Positions 1 through 13,177 are shown, counted from the stretch's first letter. The stretch is 64,000 nucleotides of DNA from Rhodopseudomonas palustris (GCF_003226555.1 NZ_QKQS01000013.1:161890-225889), one strand, 5' to 3'. Made by a program: numbers and translations. Notes: generated by a model not told the origin, from the sequence alone.

Positions 1-2
1 CG

Positions 3-1103
3 CCCGCCGACGTGCAATTGCCGTCGATCGAGGACAAGCTCGCGGCGAGCGATGCGCTGGTCGATTTCTTCGTCAGCGCACGCGGCAGCCGGGTCAAGCC
101 CACCGAGCCGAAACCAGCAGCACGGTTGCAGGCGGTGGTACGGCGCCATGGCAAGCCGCCGCAGGTGATCGATCTCGGCCCGCTCGATGGCTTCACCGCA
201 CCGAGCGTCACCGAAGCCGATCGCAGCCAGCCGTTCCGTCGGCTCTACGACACGCTGATCGGACCACTGAAGCCGCAGCTCGCGGGCGTCACGCGGCTGT
301 TTCTGGTGCCGGATGCCGACCTCTACAGCCTGCCGTTCGCGATGCTGCAGGACGGCAGCGGCCGCTATCTCGACGAGATCTATGACACCCGCATTCTGAC
401 CCGCGCCGACGCCATCGTGTTCGCCGGCCAGGACGACAAACTGATCGCGGACCGCAAGGCGGTGCTGGTCGGCGGTCTCGACTATGCCGGCGCGGCCAGT
501 CAGCTCCCCTCGACCAAGACCGAGATCGATCGCATCGCACCCGATCTGCAGCGCCGCGACATCGCCAGTGTGATGTTGACCGGCAACAGCGGCGAGACCA
601 CGATCCGCGACAAGGCCGAAGGCGCCGCGCTGCTCCATCTCGCCACCCACGGATTTTACAAGGCAGCCACGGACCGCACCGATGCAATGTGGCGCAGCGG
701 CATCGTCGCGGCACATCCCCTGCTTGACCGCCCGCCGCGGCGCGACGGCGAGGACGGCGTGATCTACGCTCGTGAACTGATGGACTGGAATCTGTCGGCC
801 GCCGACCTCGTCGTGCTGTCGGCCTGCCAGACCGCGCTCGGCGATCCGAGCCGGATCGGCAGCGTCCGCGGCCTGCCGACCGCGCTGGCCATCGCCGGTG
901 CCCGGCGCTCGCTCCTGACGCTGTGGGAAGTCAGCGACGCCGGCACCGCCAATTTCATGGCTCGGCTGTACCAGGTGCTCGCCGACGACAATCTCGACTA
1001 CGCCGCCGCTCTGCGCAAAGTCCGCATCGAGGCAATCCACGGCAAGATCAAGGCCGCCGAAGACCCGTCGGTCTGGGCGGCCTTCGTGCTGTTCGAAAAC
1101 TGA
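3..1103 (+). CDS. CHAT-domain protein, C-terminal part (5' end outside window)
   Basis: The reading frame is open to the window edge, so this is the C-terminal 366 or so residues of a longer protein; a GTG at 12 is only an internal candidate start. The visible part is a CHAT domain (caspase HetF-associated with TPRs), a clan CD protease fold. Numbered from the GTG, the His of the LATHG motif is about residue 213 and the Cys of LSACQTALG is about residue 272, so the catalytic dyad is intact. The end, with WAAFVLFEN, matches the usual CHAT finish. CHAT proteins normally carry TPR repeats N-terminal to the protease, which would lie upstream of this window. The gene runs tail to tail into pyrG with 13 bp between stops. 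Substrate and partner cannot be told from here. The domain call is firm; proteolytic activity is inferred from the intact dyad. Confidence 0.85.
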   Translation, partial: PADVQLPSIEDKLAASDALVDFFVSARGSRVKPTEPKPAARLQAVVRRHGKPPQVIDLGPLDGFTAPSVTEADRSQPFRRLYDTLIGPLKPQLAGVTRLFLVPDADLYSLPFAMLQDGSGRYLDEIYDTRILTRADAIVFAGQDDKLIADRKAVLVGGLDYAGAASQLPSTKTEIDRIAPDLQRRDIASVMLTGNSGETTIRDKAEGAALLHLATHGFYKAATDRTDAMWRSGIVAAHPLLDRPPRRDGEDGVIYARELMDWNLSAADLVVLSACQTALGDPSRIGSVRGLPTALAIAGARRSLLTLWEVSDAGTANFMARLYQVLADDNLDYAAALRKVRIEAIHGKIKAAEDPSVWAAFVLFEN

Positions 1104-1116
1104 CTGGCGAGCCGGC

Positions 1117-2754
<1,638 letters not shown>

Positions 2755-2914
2755 TTACCTTTAAGGCCCCAGGTCCGATTCGCAAAAGCGATTCGTACCC
2801 CGCGGGCAGTTTGACCAATGCCTGTGGGTGACGCTGAAAATTCAGCTATTTCAGACGATTGCCGAAGGGACCTCAGACTAGACGCAAGGTCCCGTCAGCG
2901 CATATCGGCAATGC

Positions 2915-3319
2915 TTATTGCGACTGCGGCGGGGTCGGCGCCGCAGGCGCGGCCGGTGCCGTCGGCTGCTGGTTCTGCTTCTGATCGGCCTGCTTCAGCG
3001 AATCGAGCAGACCACCGCCCTGCGACAGCGGCGGCGCCGGCTGACCCGGGGCCTGCTGCTGAACCGGCGCAGCGGTCGGCAGGATCGTCGTCGGCTTACG
3101 GTTGTAGCTCGCCAGCCAGGTGAGCAACAGGCTGGTGGCGAAGAACCCGACCGCCAGAATCGCGGTGGTGCGGGTCAACAGGTTGGCAGTGCCGCGACTA
3201 GACATGAAACCGCCACCACCACCGACGCCCAGGCCACCGCCCTCGGACTTCTGCAGAAGCACCACGCCGATCAGGCCCAGCACGAACATCAGGTGAATGA
3301 CGATAATGACAGTCTGCAT
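2915..3319 (-). CDS. secG: Preprotein translocase subunit SecG
   Basis: A small inner-membrane subunit of the SecYEG translocon that aids protein export. The start chosen is the ATG at 3319 (MQTVIIVIHL), preceded by GGAAGGG at a good distance, rather than an in-frame codon 18 bp further upstream. This gives 134 residues with two membrane spans (about 2-20 and 50-72). The conserved stretch LLQKSEGGGLG sits between them. The tail is rich in Pro, Gln and Ala and ends PPQSQ, as in other alphaproteobacterial SecG proteins. It lies between tpiA and pyrG, a common arrangement in the group. Confidence 0.95.
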   Translation of the reverse strand: MQTVIIVIHLMFVLGLIGVVLLQKSEGGGLGVGGGGGFMSSRGTANLLTRTTAILAVGFFATSLLLTWLASYNRKPTTILPTAAPVQQQAPGQPAPPLSQGGGLLDSLKQADQKQNQQPTAPAAPAAPTPPQSQ

Positions 3320-3426
3320 CGTACCCTTCCATCGCAAGCCAATGCCGCCAAACGGCCGATAGGCGCCGGCGGGCGGCTGCTCGACAGGCTTGCGGGATAA
3401 ATGAAGTCGCGCGGTGTCTACACGAT

Positions 3427-3453
3427 CGCGCGGGGATTTGTCACCCCCGCGCG
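3427..3453 (-). terminator. Strong hairpin between tpiA and secG, possible terminator or attenuator
   Basis: A perfect 9-bp inverted repeat (CGCGCGGGG at 3427-3435 and CCCCGCGCG at 3445-3453) with a 9-nt loop lies in the gap between the tpiA stop and the secG start. There is no U-tract after it, so intrinsic termination is uncertain. Confidence 0.35.
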
Positions 3454-3494
3454 GCGCCGGAAACGCCGCAGCAACGCCGCTCGGCGCGGTTTAG

Positions 3495-4271
3495 TTAGGG
3501 GCAGCCCGCGGCGATCGCAAGGAAATCGGACGCCTTCAGGCTGGCGCCGCCGATCAACGCGCCGTTGACGTGCGGCACCGCCAGCAATTCGCGTGCATTC
3601 GAGGGCTTCACCGAGCCGCCATACAGGATCCGCATCGTCTCGCCGGCCGCGCCGAACCGGTCGCGCAAAGTCTTGCGGATAAAGCCATGAACTTCCTCGA
3701 CATCGGCCGCTGTCGGGGTGCGGCCGGTACCGATCGCCCAGACCGGCTCATAGGCCACCACCAGATTCGCCGCGGTAGCGCCGTCCGGCAGCGATCCGGC
3801 CAGCATCCCGGCGACCACGTCGAGGGTGTGGCCGGCGTCGCGCTCGCCCTGGGTCTCGCCGACGCAGACGATCGCCACCAGCCCCGAACGCCATACCGCC
3901 TGCGCCTTGGCGCGGACGATCGCATCGGTTTCGGCATGGTCGGCCCGGCGCTCGGAATGGCCGACGATGATCGCCGCGGCCCCGGCATCGGCCAGCATCT
4001 CGGCGGCGATGTCGCCGGTATGGGCGCCTGAGACATTGGCGTGACAATCCTGACCGCCGATCGCGAACGGCAGCGCCTTGCCGGCTGCAGCGTCCGAAAG
4101 CCGCGCCGCAAAGCTCGCCACCAGCGTCGCCGGCGGGCACACCAGAATATCGATGCCCTGCGACAACTTCCCGGCGCCCGCGATCATCGCGTCGAGCTCG
4201 GCGACCGAATCCTTCAGGCCGTTCATCTTCCAGTTTCCAGCAATCAGAGGACGAACGGCGGGGACCGGCAT
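3495..4271 (-). CDS. tpiA: Triosephosphate isomerase
   Basis: Interconverts dihydroxyacetone phosphate and glyceraldehyde 3-phosphate in the cytoplasm (glycolysis, gluconeogenesis, Calvin cycle). The family signature residues are visible: Lys in GNWKMNG near the N-terminus, the catalytic His in VGHSERR near residue 100, the catalytic Glu in [11 protein letters not shown] near 170, and the phosphate loop in YGGSVKPSN. The open frame reaches 4331, but the extra 20 residues are not family-like. I place the start at the ATG at 4271 ([15 protein letters not shown]) or the adjacent ATG at 4277, giving about 258 residues. It is divergent from the ppiD-like gene across about 260 bp. Confidence 0.96.
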   Translation of the reverse strand: MPVPAVRPLIAGNWKMNGLKDSVAELDAMIAGAGKLSQGIDILVCPPATLVASFAARLSDAAAGKALPFAIGGQDCHANVSGAHTGDIAAEMLADAGAAAIIVGHSERRADHAETDAIVRAKAQAVWRSGLVAIVCVGETQGERDAGHTLDVVAGMLAGSLPDGATAANLVVAYEPVWAIGTGRTPTAADVEEVHGFIRKTLRDRFGAAGETMRILYGGSVKPSNARELLAVPHVNGALIGGASLKASDFLAIAAGCP

Positions 4272-4530
4272 GAGCATTCTCGCAATAATGGGTTGAGGCG
4301 TTCCGCTAGCAGAGCCGATTGCGAGACTCAAGGAGACGTGAACACCAGTGCTGCGGCGATCCGCAGCACCACCGGCTTGCGACGGGATGGCATCTGCGCC
4401 AGCCGCGACGCCGCCTGCGGTTGCGACCCGACTGGCGGCACTTTAGGATGGATTTTCAAGCCGACGACGCTAATTTGCGCACCCGCGCCCAGCGAGCGCG
4501 GCCGGTTCCCTCCTGACAAAAAGTGACTCC

Positions 4531-6432
4531 ATGCTCCGAGGAATGCGCAAAGCCTCATCCAACTGGATTGGCAAGACCATCATGACGATCGTGATGGGCG
4601 TCCTGATCGTCAGCTTCGGAGTCTGGGGCATCGCCGACGTCTTCCGCGGATTCGGCCGCTCGACACTCGCCAAGATCGGCCACACCGAAATCTCCACCGA
4701 GCAGTTCCGCCAGACCTACAACGACCGTCTGCAGCAGATCGGCCGCCAGTTCGGCCGGCCGCTGACGCCGGATCAGGCGCGCGCCATCGGCATCGATCGT
4801 CAGGTGCTGCAGCAGACGATCGCCGAAGCCGCACTGGACGAGGACGCACGCCGCCTCGGCCTCGGCCAGTCGGACGCCGACACCATGAAGTCGATCCTCG
4901 AGGATCCGAACTTCAAGGGCGCCAACGGCCAGTTCGACCCCAACCGCTTCCAGCAGTTGATCCGGCAGTTCGGCTTCACCGAACAGCGCTATCTCGCCGA
5001 GCAGCGCCGCGTCGCGCTGCGGCGGGAGATCGCCGGCAGCATCACCGCCGGCCTCGAGCCGTCGAAGACGATGTTGCAGGCGCTGAACCAGTTCCAGAAC
5101 GAAACGCGCGCGATCGACTATCTGAAGCTGACGGCCGCCCAGGCCGGCACCATCGCGGCGCCCTCGCCCGCCGACCTCACCACGTTCTACGACTCCCACA
5201 AGGCGCAGTTCCGCGCTCCCGAATATCGCAAAGTCTCGTTCGTGGTGGTGACGCCGGAATCGATCGCGAAATGGACCGAGGTGTCCGACGCCGACGCCCA
5301 GAAGCTGTTCGAAGAGCGCAAGGAGAAGCTGTCGACGCCGGAGAAGCGGCAGATCCTACAGATCGTGTTCCCGAACCTGGAAGAGGCCCAGGCGGGCCGC
5401 GCCAAGATCGCGAGCGGTACCAGCTTTGCCGACCTCGCCAAGGAGCGCGGGGTCAAGCCGTCCGATCTCGACCTCGGCCTCAACAGCCGCGCCGACATGC
5501 TCGATCCGAAGGTGGCCGCGGCTGCGTTCGCGCTGCCGCTGAACGAAGTCAGCCAGCCGGTGCAGGGACAATTCGGCACCGTTCTGCTCGAAGTCACCAA
5601 GATCGAGCCGGGCAAGCAGCCGGAGTATGCCAGCGTCGCCGAGTCGCTGAAGCGTGACATCGCTCAGGAGCGCGCCCGCAAGCAGGTGCAGGAGCTGCAC
5701 GACAAGATGGAAGACGCCCGCGGCGGCGGTGCCAGCGTGATCGAGGCGGCCAAGCAGCTCGGCCTCACCGCCGTCACGGTGGATGCGATCGACCGCTCCG
5801 GCCGCGGACCTGACGGCGCGCCGGTGGCGTCGGTCCCGCAAGGACTCGAACTCGCCAACGCCGCCTTCAACAGCGATCCCGGCGTCGACAACGACGCGAT
5901 CAATTACCAGAACGGCTACGTCTGGTACGACGTGCTCGGTGTGACGCCGTCGCGCGAGCGGCCGCTGGACGAGGTCAAGGACAAGGTGGAAGCCGGCTGG
6001 CGCGCCGAACAGGTCGGCGAAAAGCTGAGCAAGCTCGCGACCGAGCTGGTGCAGAAGCTGCAGGGCGGCGCCAAGCTGGCCGAGGTGGCGCCGGCCGGCG
6101 TCACCGTGCAGACCGCGACCGGCATCAAGCGCGAAGGCGCCGACGCCGGATTGCCGAACACGGTGGTGGATGCGGTGTTCCGCACCGCCAAGGACGGCGC
6201 CGGCCAGGTTCGCGGTGGCAGCGACACCGAGTGGTACGTGTATCGCGTCACCGGCGACACCGTGCCGCCGTCCGACTTCAACGCGCCGCAGATGCAGCAG
6301 TTGAAGGACAATCTGGTGCAGCGGCTGCGCGACGAGCAGGTCGGCGAGTACATCGCCTGGCTGGAGAAGGACATCGGCACCAAGGTCAATCAGGAAGCGG
6401 TGGCGCAGGCAACGGGGGCGGCGACGAACTGA
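4531..6432 (+). CDS. ppiD: PpiD-like periplasmic foldase with SurA_N and parvulin-type domains
   Basis: A 633-residue membrane-anchored chaperone of the PpiD/SurA family. A short cytoplasmic start ([15 protein letters not shown]) is followed by one membrane span (about 16-36) and then a periplasmic body. That body contains a SurA_N-like helical chaperone region (about 37-200), a parvulin-like domain (about 230-375) and a C-terminal helical part. By family knowledge it acts on proteins emerging from the Sec translocon; rotamase activity is often weak or absent in PpiD proteins, and I cannot judge it here. trpD starts 35 bp after its stop, so the two are probably co-transcribed, an arrangement seen in related alphaproteobacteria. 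Confidence 0.9.
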   Translation: MLRGMRKASSNWIGKTIMTIVMGVLIVSFGVWGIADVFRGFGRSTLAKIGHTEISTEQFRQTYNDRLQQIGRQFGRPLTPDQARAIGIDRQVLQQTIAEAALDEDARRLGLGQSDADTMKSILEDPNFKGANGQFDPNRFQQLIRQFGFTEQRYLAEQRRVALRREIAGSITAGLEPSKTMLQALNQFQNETRAIDYLKLTAAQAGTIAAPSPADLTTFYDSHKAQFRAPEYRKVSFVVVTPESIAKWTEVSDADAQKLFEERKEKLSTPEKRQILQIVFPNLEEAQAGRAKIASGTSFADLAKERGVKPSDLDLGLNSRADMLDPKVAAAAFALPLNEVSQPVQGQFGTVLLEVTKIEPGKQPEYASVAESLKRDIAQERARKQVQELHDKMEDARGGGASVIEAAKQLGLTAVTVDAIDRSGRGPDGAPVASVPQGLELANAAFNSDPGVDNDAINYQNGYVWYDVLGVTPSRERPLDEVKDKVEAGWRAEQVGEKLSKLATELVQKLQGGAKLAEVAPAGVTVQTATGIKREGADAGLPNTVVDAVFRTAKDGAGQVRGGSDTEWYVYRVTGDTVPPSDFNAPQMQQLKDNLVQRLRDEQVGEYIAWLEKDIGTKVNQEAVAQATGAATN

Positions 6433-6467
6433 CGGCGGATGCCGCCGGTTCATCACCGAAGGGGACA

Positions 6468-7484
6468 ATGGTTGATTTCAAATCGATTATCGCAAAGGTC
6501 GCGACCGGCGCGACGCTGACGCGCGAAGAAGCCACCGATGCTTTCGACGCGATGATGTCCGGCGACGCGACGCCGTCGCAGATGGGCGCGCTGCTGATGG
6601 GTCTCAGGGTCCGCGGCGAAACCGTCGACGAGATCACCGGCGCGGTGACCACGATGCGCGCCAAGATGCTGCCCGTCACCGCTCCGGCGGATGCGGTCGA
6701 CATCGTCGGCACCGGCGGTGACGGCTCTGGCTCAGTCAATGTTTCGACCTGCGCCTCGTTCGTGGTCGCCGGCTGCGGCGTCACTGTCGCCAAGCACGGC
6801 AACCGTGCGCTGTCGTCGAAGTCCGGTGCCGCCGACGTGCTGGCTGCGCTCGGCGTCAAGATCGACATCACGCCCGAGCAGGTCGGCCGCTGTGTCAATG
6901 AAGCCGGGATCGGCTTCATGTTCGCCCCGACGCATCATCCGGCGATGAAGAACGTCGGCCCGACCCGGGTCGAACTCGCCACCCGCACCATCTTCAACCT
7001 GCTCGGACCGCTGTCCAATCCGGCCGGCGTCAAGCGCCAGATGATCGGCGTGTTCTCGCGTCAATGGGTGCAGCCGCTGGCGCAGGTGCTGAAGAACCTC
7101 GGCTCCGAAGCGGTCTGGGTGGTGCACGGCTCCGACGGGCTCGACGAGATCACACTGTCCGGCACCACCGCGGTGGCCGAGCTCAAGAACGGCGAGATCA
7201 CCAGCTTCGAGATCAGCCCCGAAGACGCCGGCCTGCCCCGCGCCCCAGCCGAAGCGCTGAAGGGCGGCGACGCCCAGGCCAATGCGGTGGCGCTGCGCGC
7301 GGTGCTGGAAGGCATGCCCGGACCGTACCGCGACGTCGCCCTGCTCAACGCCGCCGCGACGCTGGTGGTCGCCGGCCGCGCCAAGGACCTCAAGGAAGGC
7401 GTCGCGCTCGGCACCCAGGCGATCGATAGCGGCGCCGCCGAAGCGCGGCTGAAGAAGCTGATCGCGGTGTCGGAGGCGGCATGA
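6468..7484 (+). CDS. trpD: Anthranilate phosphoribosyltransferase
   Basis: Transfers the phosphoribosyl group of PRPP to anthranilate, the second step of tryptophan synthesis. The start is the ATG at 6468 ([10 protein letters not shown]) behind a GGGG-type ribosome site; an open frame runs further upstream inside ppiD but is not family-like. It has 338 residues, normal for the family. The PRPP-binding glycine-rich motif [14 protein letters not shown] lies near residues 79-92, [12 protein letters not shown] near 108, and GPLSNPAG near 180. No trpG or trpE is next to it; trpC follows after a palindromic repeat. Confidence 0.97.
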   Translation: MVDFKSIIAKVATGATLTREEATDAFDAMMSGDATPSQMGALLMGLRVRGETVDEITGAVTTMRAKMLPVTAPADAVDIVGTGGDGSGSVNVSTCASFVVAGCGVTVAKHGNRALSSKSGAADVLAALGVKIDITPEQVGRCVNEAGIGFMFAPTHHPAMKNVGPTRVELATRTIFNLLGPLSNPAGVKRQMIGVFSRQWVQPLAQVLKNLGSEAVWVVHGSDGLDEITLSGTTAVAELKNGEITSFEISPEDAGLPRAPAEALKGGDAQANAVALRAVLEGMPGPYRDVALLNAAATLVVAGRAKDLKEGVALGTQAIDSGAAEARLKKLIAVSEAA

Positions 7485-7504
7485 ATGCGCCGATGATTCA
7501 GATT

Positions 7505-7590
7505 CGTCATTGCGAGCGAAGCGAAGCAATCCAGAGCCTCCCTGCATCGAGCTCCTGGATTGCTTCGTCGCTTCGCTCCTCGCAATGACG
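7505..7590. repeat. Palindromic intergenic repeat, type A
   Basis: An imperfect inverted repeat fills most of the gap between trpD and trpC. The left arm (7505-7534) carries CGTCATTGCGAGCGAAGCG and the right arm (7555-7590) carries its near complement ending CGCAATGACG. Arms of about 30 bp flank a 20-bp centre. The sequence type is a well-known dispersed palindrome of Bradyrhizobium and Rhodopseudomonas chromosomes. In an operon it could form an mRNA hairpin affecting trpD/trpC stability. Confidence 0.85.
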
Positions 7591-7621
7591 ACCCTCGTTT
7601 GCTGATGCGGGAGCCACCATC

Positions 7622-8419
7622 GTGTCCGACATCCTGACCAAGATCGAAGCCTATAAGCGCGAGGAGATCGCGGCCGCGAAGCGCGAGCGTCCGCTCGCGG
7701 CGATCGAGGCGGTCGCACGTGAAGCCTCGCCGCCGCGCGGCTTCGTCAAGGCACTGCGCGCCAAACAGGCCGTTGGCGATTACGGCCTGATCGCCGAGAT
7801 CAAGAAGGCCTCGCCGTCGAAGGGCCTGATCCGCGCCGACTTCGATCCGCCGGCGCTCGCCAAAGCCTATGAAGCCGGCGGCGCGGCCTGCCTGTCGGTG
7901 CTGACCGATAAGCCGTCGTTCCAGGGCAGTCTCGATTATCTCGTCGCCGCGCGCGCCGCGGTGTCGCTGCCGGCGCTGCGCAAGGATTTCATGTACGACA
8001 CCTATCAGGTGGTCGAGGCGCGCGCCCACGGCGCCGACTGCATCCTGATCATCATGGCGGCGCTCGACGACGCCGAGGCCAAGGACATCGAAGACGCCGC
8101 GTTCGAGTTCGGCATGGACGTGCTGCTCGAAGTCCACGATGCGCCCGAACTCGAGCGCGCACTGAAGCTGCGGTCGCCGATGGTCGGCGTCAACAATCGC
8201 AACCTGCGCACCTTCGAAGTCACGCTGGCGACCAGCGAAGCGCTGGCGCCGCTGATCCCGAACGATCGCCTGATGGTCGGCGAAAGCGGCATCTTCACGC
8301 CCGAGGATCTCGCCCGCCTCGCCCGGGTCGGGATGTCGACCTTCCTGGTCGGCGAAAGCCTGATGCGGCAGCAGGACGTCACCGCCGCCACCCGCGCGCT
8401 GCTGGCGCGCGCGGCCTGA
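7622..8419 (+). CDS. trpC: Indole-3-glycerol phosphate synthase
   Basis: Closes the indole ring from carboxyphenylaminodeoxyribulose phosphate in tryptophan synthesis. It is a 265-residue single-domain TIM barrel with no TrpF fusion. The start is a GTG at 7622 ([15 protein letters not shown]). Visible signature parts are [12 protein letters not shown] near residues 56-67 (catalytic Lys), [12 protein letters not shown] near 119, [11 protein letters not shown] near 190, and the phosphate-binding [12 protein letters not shown] near 219. It belongs with trpD upstream and moaC downstream, a linkage common in the Rhizobiales. Confidence 0.97.
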   Translation: MSDILTKIEAYKREEIAAAKRERPLAAIEAVAREASPPRGFVKALRAKQAVGDYGLIAEIKKASPSKGLIRADFDPPALAKAYEAGGAACLSVLTDKPSFQGSLDYLVAARAAVSLPALRKDFMYDTYQVVEARAHGADCILIIMAALDDAEAKDIEDAAFEFGMDVLLEVHDAPELERALKLRSPMVGVNNRNLRTFEVTLATSEALAPLIPNDRLMVGESGIFTPEDLARLARVGMSTFLVGESLMRQQDVTAATRALLARAA

Positions 8420-8469
8420 GACCGAGCGGAACTGAACGATGGCGAAGGCTGCGCCGCGGAACGCCCCTT

Positions 8470-8638
8470 ACCCTCCCCTGGAGGGGGAGGGTCGGCACGG
8501 GACGCGCAGCGCGCGGCCCGTGACGGGGTGGGGTGACAGCCTCTCGATCCTGATCAGCTTGACCGCGAACGCTTCGCCCGCGGCCTCACCCCACCCCGGA
8601 CGGCTGCGCCGTCCGGCCCTCCCCCTCCAGGGGAGGGT
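8470..8638. repeat. Palindromic intergenic repeat, type B, at the 5' side of moaC
   Basis: A perfect 22-bp inverted repeat forms the outer arms (8470-8491 and 8617-8638; starts ACCCTCCCCTGGAGG). A second perfect 13-bp pair lies inside (CGGGGTGGGGTGA at 8524-8536, complement at 8586-8598). It is a dispersed repeat type of many proteobacterial genomes. An ATG frame running through it from 8439 is an artefact of the repeat, although its first codons may be relevant to moaC (see findings). Confidence 0.85.
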
Positions 8639-8685
8639 GAGCAATCGCTGCGACCTCTCCCTTGCAAGCCTCGTGAGTGCTGCCT

Positions 8686-9207
8686 GTGGCTAAGAAAACG
8701 ACCAAGTCCGCTGCGCCCTCGCCCGCCCTCACCCATATCGGTGCCAGCGGCGAAGCGCGGATGGTGGATGTGTCGGAAAAGCCGGCCACCGAACGCGTCG
8801 CGGTCGCTGAAGGCCGCGTGGTGATGAAAAAGGCGACGCTGGAGCTGATCCTCAGCGGCGACGCCAAGAAGGGCGACGTGCTCGGCACCGCGCGCGTCGC
8901 CGGGATCATGGCGGCCAAGCGCACCGCCGAATTGATCCCGCTGTGCCATCCGCTGGCGCTATCCAAGGTCACGCTCGACATCACGCCGGATGCCAAGCTG
9001 CCCGGCTGCATCGTCCGCGCCACCGTCAAGGTCACCGGCCCGACCGGCGTGGAGATGGAGGCACTGACCGCGGTGTCGGTGGCGTGCCTGACGATCTACG
9101 ACATGATCAAAGCAGCCGAACGCGGCGTCCGGATCGAAGGCATCCATCTGATCGCCAAGACCGGCGGCAAGTCGGGCGACTACGTCGCCAGCGCGAGCCG
9201 AAAGTAG
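8686..9207 (+). CDS. moaC: Cyclic pyranopterin monophosphate synthase
   Basis: Converts the MoaA product to cyclic pyranopterin monophosphate in molybdenum cofactor synthesis. The core is complete: [18 protein letters not shown], then [14 protein letters not shown], the catalytic region [15 protein letters not shown], and TIYDMIKA. The family N-terminus must include LTHIG, so the ATG at 8761 is too late. I take the GTG at 8686 (MAKKTTKS), giving 173 residues; a GTG at 8677 is also in frame. Neither has a clear ribosome site, and a 170-bp repeat ends 48 bp upstream, so the native start may have been disturbed. trpC lies upstream; moeA is 7 kb downstream. Confidence 0.93.
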   Translation: MAKKTTKSAAPSPALTHIGASGEARMVDVSEKPATERVAVAEGRVVMKKATLELILSGDAKKGDVLGTARVAGIMAAKRTAELIPLCHPLALSKVTLDITPDAKLPGCIVRATVKVTGPTGVEMEALTAVSVACLTIYDMIKAAERGVRIEGIHLIAKTGGKSGDYVASASRK

Positions 9208-9244
9208 GCTAGCATCGGCGGGCCCTCGAACGTCAGGTTGCCCG

Positions 9245-11803
<2,559 letters not shown>

Positions 11804-11839
11804 CGCCGGTCGCCGCATCGCGGGACGCGGATGGGGTCG

Positions 11840-12040
11840 CTACGCGAACGCGTAGTCCGCGGCCTGGCGGTCGATCACGAACCGGCTGGTATTGGCGCAG
11901 TCTTCACAGCGATAGATGTGCCGCTCGAACTCGACGCTGCGGCCGACCGGCCGTGGTTCGACCCGCGCGAGCCGCATGGTCGCGCCGCACTCCGGGCAGC
12001 GGTAAGGGTCGAAACTGGTCGATGCGTTGCGCCAGACCAT
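11840..12040 (-). CDS. Small zinc-ribbon protein
   Basis: A 66-residue protein with two Cys pairs, CPEC near residues 15-18 and CEDC near 46-49, spaced as in a zinc ribbon. The start is the ATG at 12040, preceded by GGAGGAGAC at ideal spacing; an upstream in-frame ATG at 12082 lacks this. The middle is basic (RLARVEPRPVGRS). No function is known to me; such ribbons bind nucleic acid or proteins. It follows the gene ending at 11904 on the same strand and overlaps its 3' end by 137 bp, and it converges on the P-type ATPase gene. Confidence 0.75.
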   Translation of the reverse strand: MVWRNASTSFDPYRCPECGATMRLARVEPRPVGRSVEFERHIYRCEDCANTSRFVIDRQAADYAFA

Positions 12041-12407
12041 GATGTCTCCTCCATGATGGCCGGTCGTCGTCGGACGGATCATGCTGAGCGGCGCGGTCGC
12101 CGCTCAGCCGGATTGAGGCCCCGCCTTTCGGCGGCGGCTCGTCGTCGTCGAGCCACTTCAAGGCATCGAGGATCGCCCGCAGCGGCACCGGATTGCGGTG
12201 CCCCGGCGCGAGACGCAGCCAAGGCTGCTGCTCGACGGCGTTGGCGTCGGACGCCCATGAGGAGAGGATGGCACGCTTGTCAGCGATGCTGAGCGCATCG
12301 TCGCGCAGCACCTGGTCGGGGTGATCGTAGACCGTCGCCGACGGTCTCGAGGCCGTGACGCTCGCGGCGCCAGGCGCGTAGCTGTGTTCGAAATTGGTGG
12401 ATCGCAT
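11904..12407 (-). CDS. Small uncharacterised protein with an overlapping C-terminal extension
   Basis: The ATG at 12407 has a strong ribosome site (GGGAGGACC). The first 98 or so residues (MRSTNFEHSYAPG onward) look like a small rhizobial protein family I have seen unnamed, with the stretches DQVLRDDALSIADKRAILSSWASDA in two runs and PLRAILDALKWLDDDE. Family members I recall end soon after this region. Here the frame continues for about 69 low-complexity, arginine-rich residues and reads in another frame through the start of the zinc-ribbon gene. A TGA in the next frame occurs just before a hairpin at 12083-12108, so a frameshift may have removed the old stop. It is divergent from the hsp20 gene. 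Function unknown. Confidence 0.6.
   Translation of the reverse strand: MRSTNFEHSYAPGAASVTASRPSATVYDHPDQVLRDDALSIADKRAILSSWASDANAVEQQPWLRLAPGHRNPVPLRAILDALKWLDDDEPPPKGGASIRLSGDRAAQHDPSDDDRPSWRRHHGLAQRIDQFRPLPLPGVRRDHAARAGRTTAGRPQRRVRAAHLSL
12083..12108 (-). terminator. Perfect hairpin inside the 3' part of the 11904-12407 gene
   Basis: GCTGAGCGGCG and its exact complement (11 bp each) flank a 4-nt loop. The hairpin lies where the conserved part of the gene ends and just before the zinc-ribbon gene. It has no U-tract. It may be an old terminator or an RNA stability element. Confidence 0.35.
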
Positions 12408-12532
12408 CTGTGGTCCTCCCGAATTCCTCCTTCCAAAACGGGACGGCCGATGACTTGGACACGGCGTTACCACTTTCAAGACCCCCGACGGAAAAATTTT
12501 CACGCCCCTCGCACGGGGCTACCACCCTGGCC

Positions 12533-12560
12533 CTTGACGGCGGCGCAGCAACGCCCAAAT
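12533..12560 (+). promoter_or_regulatory. Possible heat-shock (RpoH-type) promoter for the hsp20 gene
   Basis: CTTGAC at 12533-12538 matches the alphaproteobacterial RpoH -35 box. CCCAAAT at 12554-12560, 15 bp later, is a weak match to the -10 box. It lies about 90 bp upstream of the Hsp20 start. No CIRCE element was seen, and no clear ROSE thermometer sequence pairs with the ribosome site. Confidence 0.35.
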
Positions 12561-12648
12561 CGAATGTGCACCCGCAATGCGCGGGGGCTTTCCGATCACA
12601 ACTAACGACATCGAGGACATTCAAGAGACTGAGGTTGAGGAGGCATCC

Positions 12649-13149
12649 ATGAACATGCGCGACATCATTCCGTGGGCCCGGACTAATCAACCCGCGCCTC
12701 GCTCGTTTGAAGGCGACCCGTTCCTGTCGCTGCACCGCGAGATGAATCGGCTGTTCGACGACGTATTTCGCGGTTTCGATCTGCCGGCCCGTGTCGGCAC
12801 TCTGACGCCGTTCAGCACCGGCTGGCCGAAACTCGAAATCACCGATGGCGACAAGGAGCTGACCATCGCCGCCGAAGTCCCTGGCCTGGAAGAAAAAGAC
12901 ATCGAGGTCCTGCTCGATGACGGCGTCCTGACGATCCGCGGCGAGAAGACCGCGTCGTCCGAGGCCAAGGACAAGCAGTTCAGCGAGCACTTCTACGGCA
13001 AATTCGAACGCCGGATTCCGCTGGACGTCGCGGTCGCGGCCGATCAGGTCAGTGCCAGCTTCAAGAACGGCGTGCTGACCGTCACGCTGCCGAAGGTCGA
13101 TACCCCGCCGTCGACGGCGAAGCGGATCGAAATTCAGAAAGCGAACTAA
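12649..13149 (+). CDS. Small heat-shock protein, Hsp20 family
   Basis: A 166-residue alpha-crystallin-type chaperone that binds unfolding proteins without ATP in the cytoplasm. The start is the ATG at 12649 (MNMRDIIPWAR) behind GAGGTTGAGGAGG; the open frame upstream is not family-like. The alpha-crystallin domain spans about 50-150, with KLEITDGDKELTIAAEVPG, the GKFERRIPLD strand, and the conserved ASFKNGVLTVTLPK. The C-terminal I-x-I motif is IEI in KRIEIQKAN. An inverted repeat (13178-13186 with 13203-13211) downstream may end the transcript. The divergent neighbour shares the 240-bp promoter region. Confidence 0.95.
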   Translation: MNMRDIIPWARTNQPAPRSFEGDPFLSLHREMNRLFDDVFRGFDLPARVGTLTPFSTGWPKLEITDGDKELTIAAEVPGLEEKDIEVLLDDGVLTIRGEKTASSEAKDKQFSEHFYGKFERRIPLDVAVAADQVSASFKNGVLTVTLPKVDTPPSTAKRIEIQKAN

Positions 13150-13177
13150 CAACACATCGTTAAGCATTTGAAGCATT

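Noticed and set aside
8439-8693. An 84-codon frame through repeat B
   Set aside because: It reads through an inverted repeat into the moaC start region. Only its first codons may be of interest, for moaC history.
12561-12648. A ROSE-type RNA thermometer before hsp20
   Set aside because: The typical U-Y-GCU sequence pairing with the ribosome site was not found in the 5' leader.
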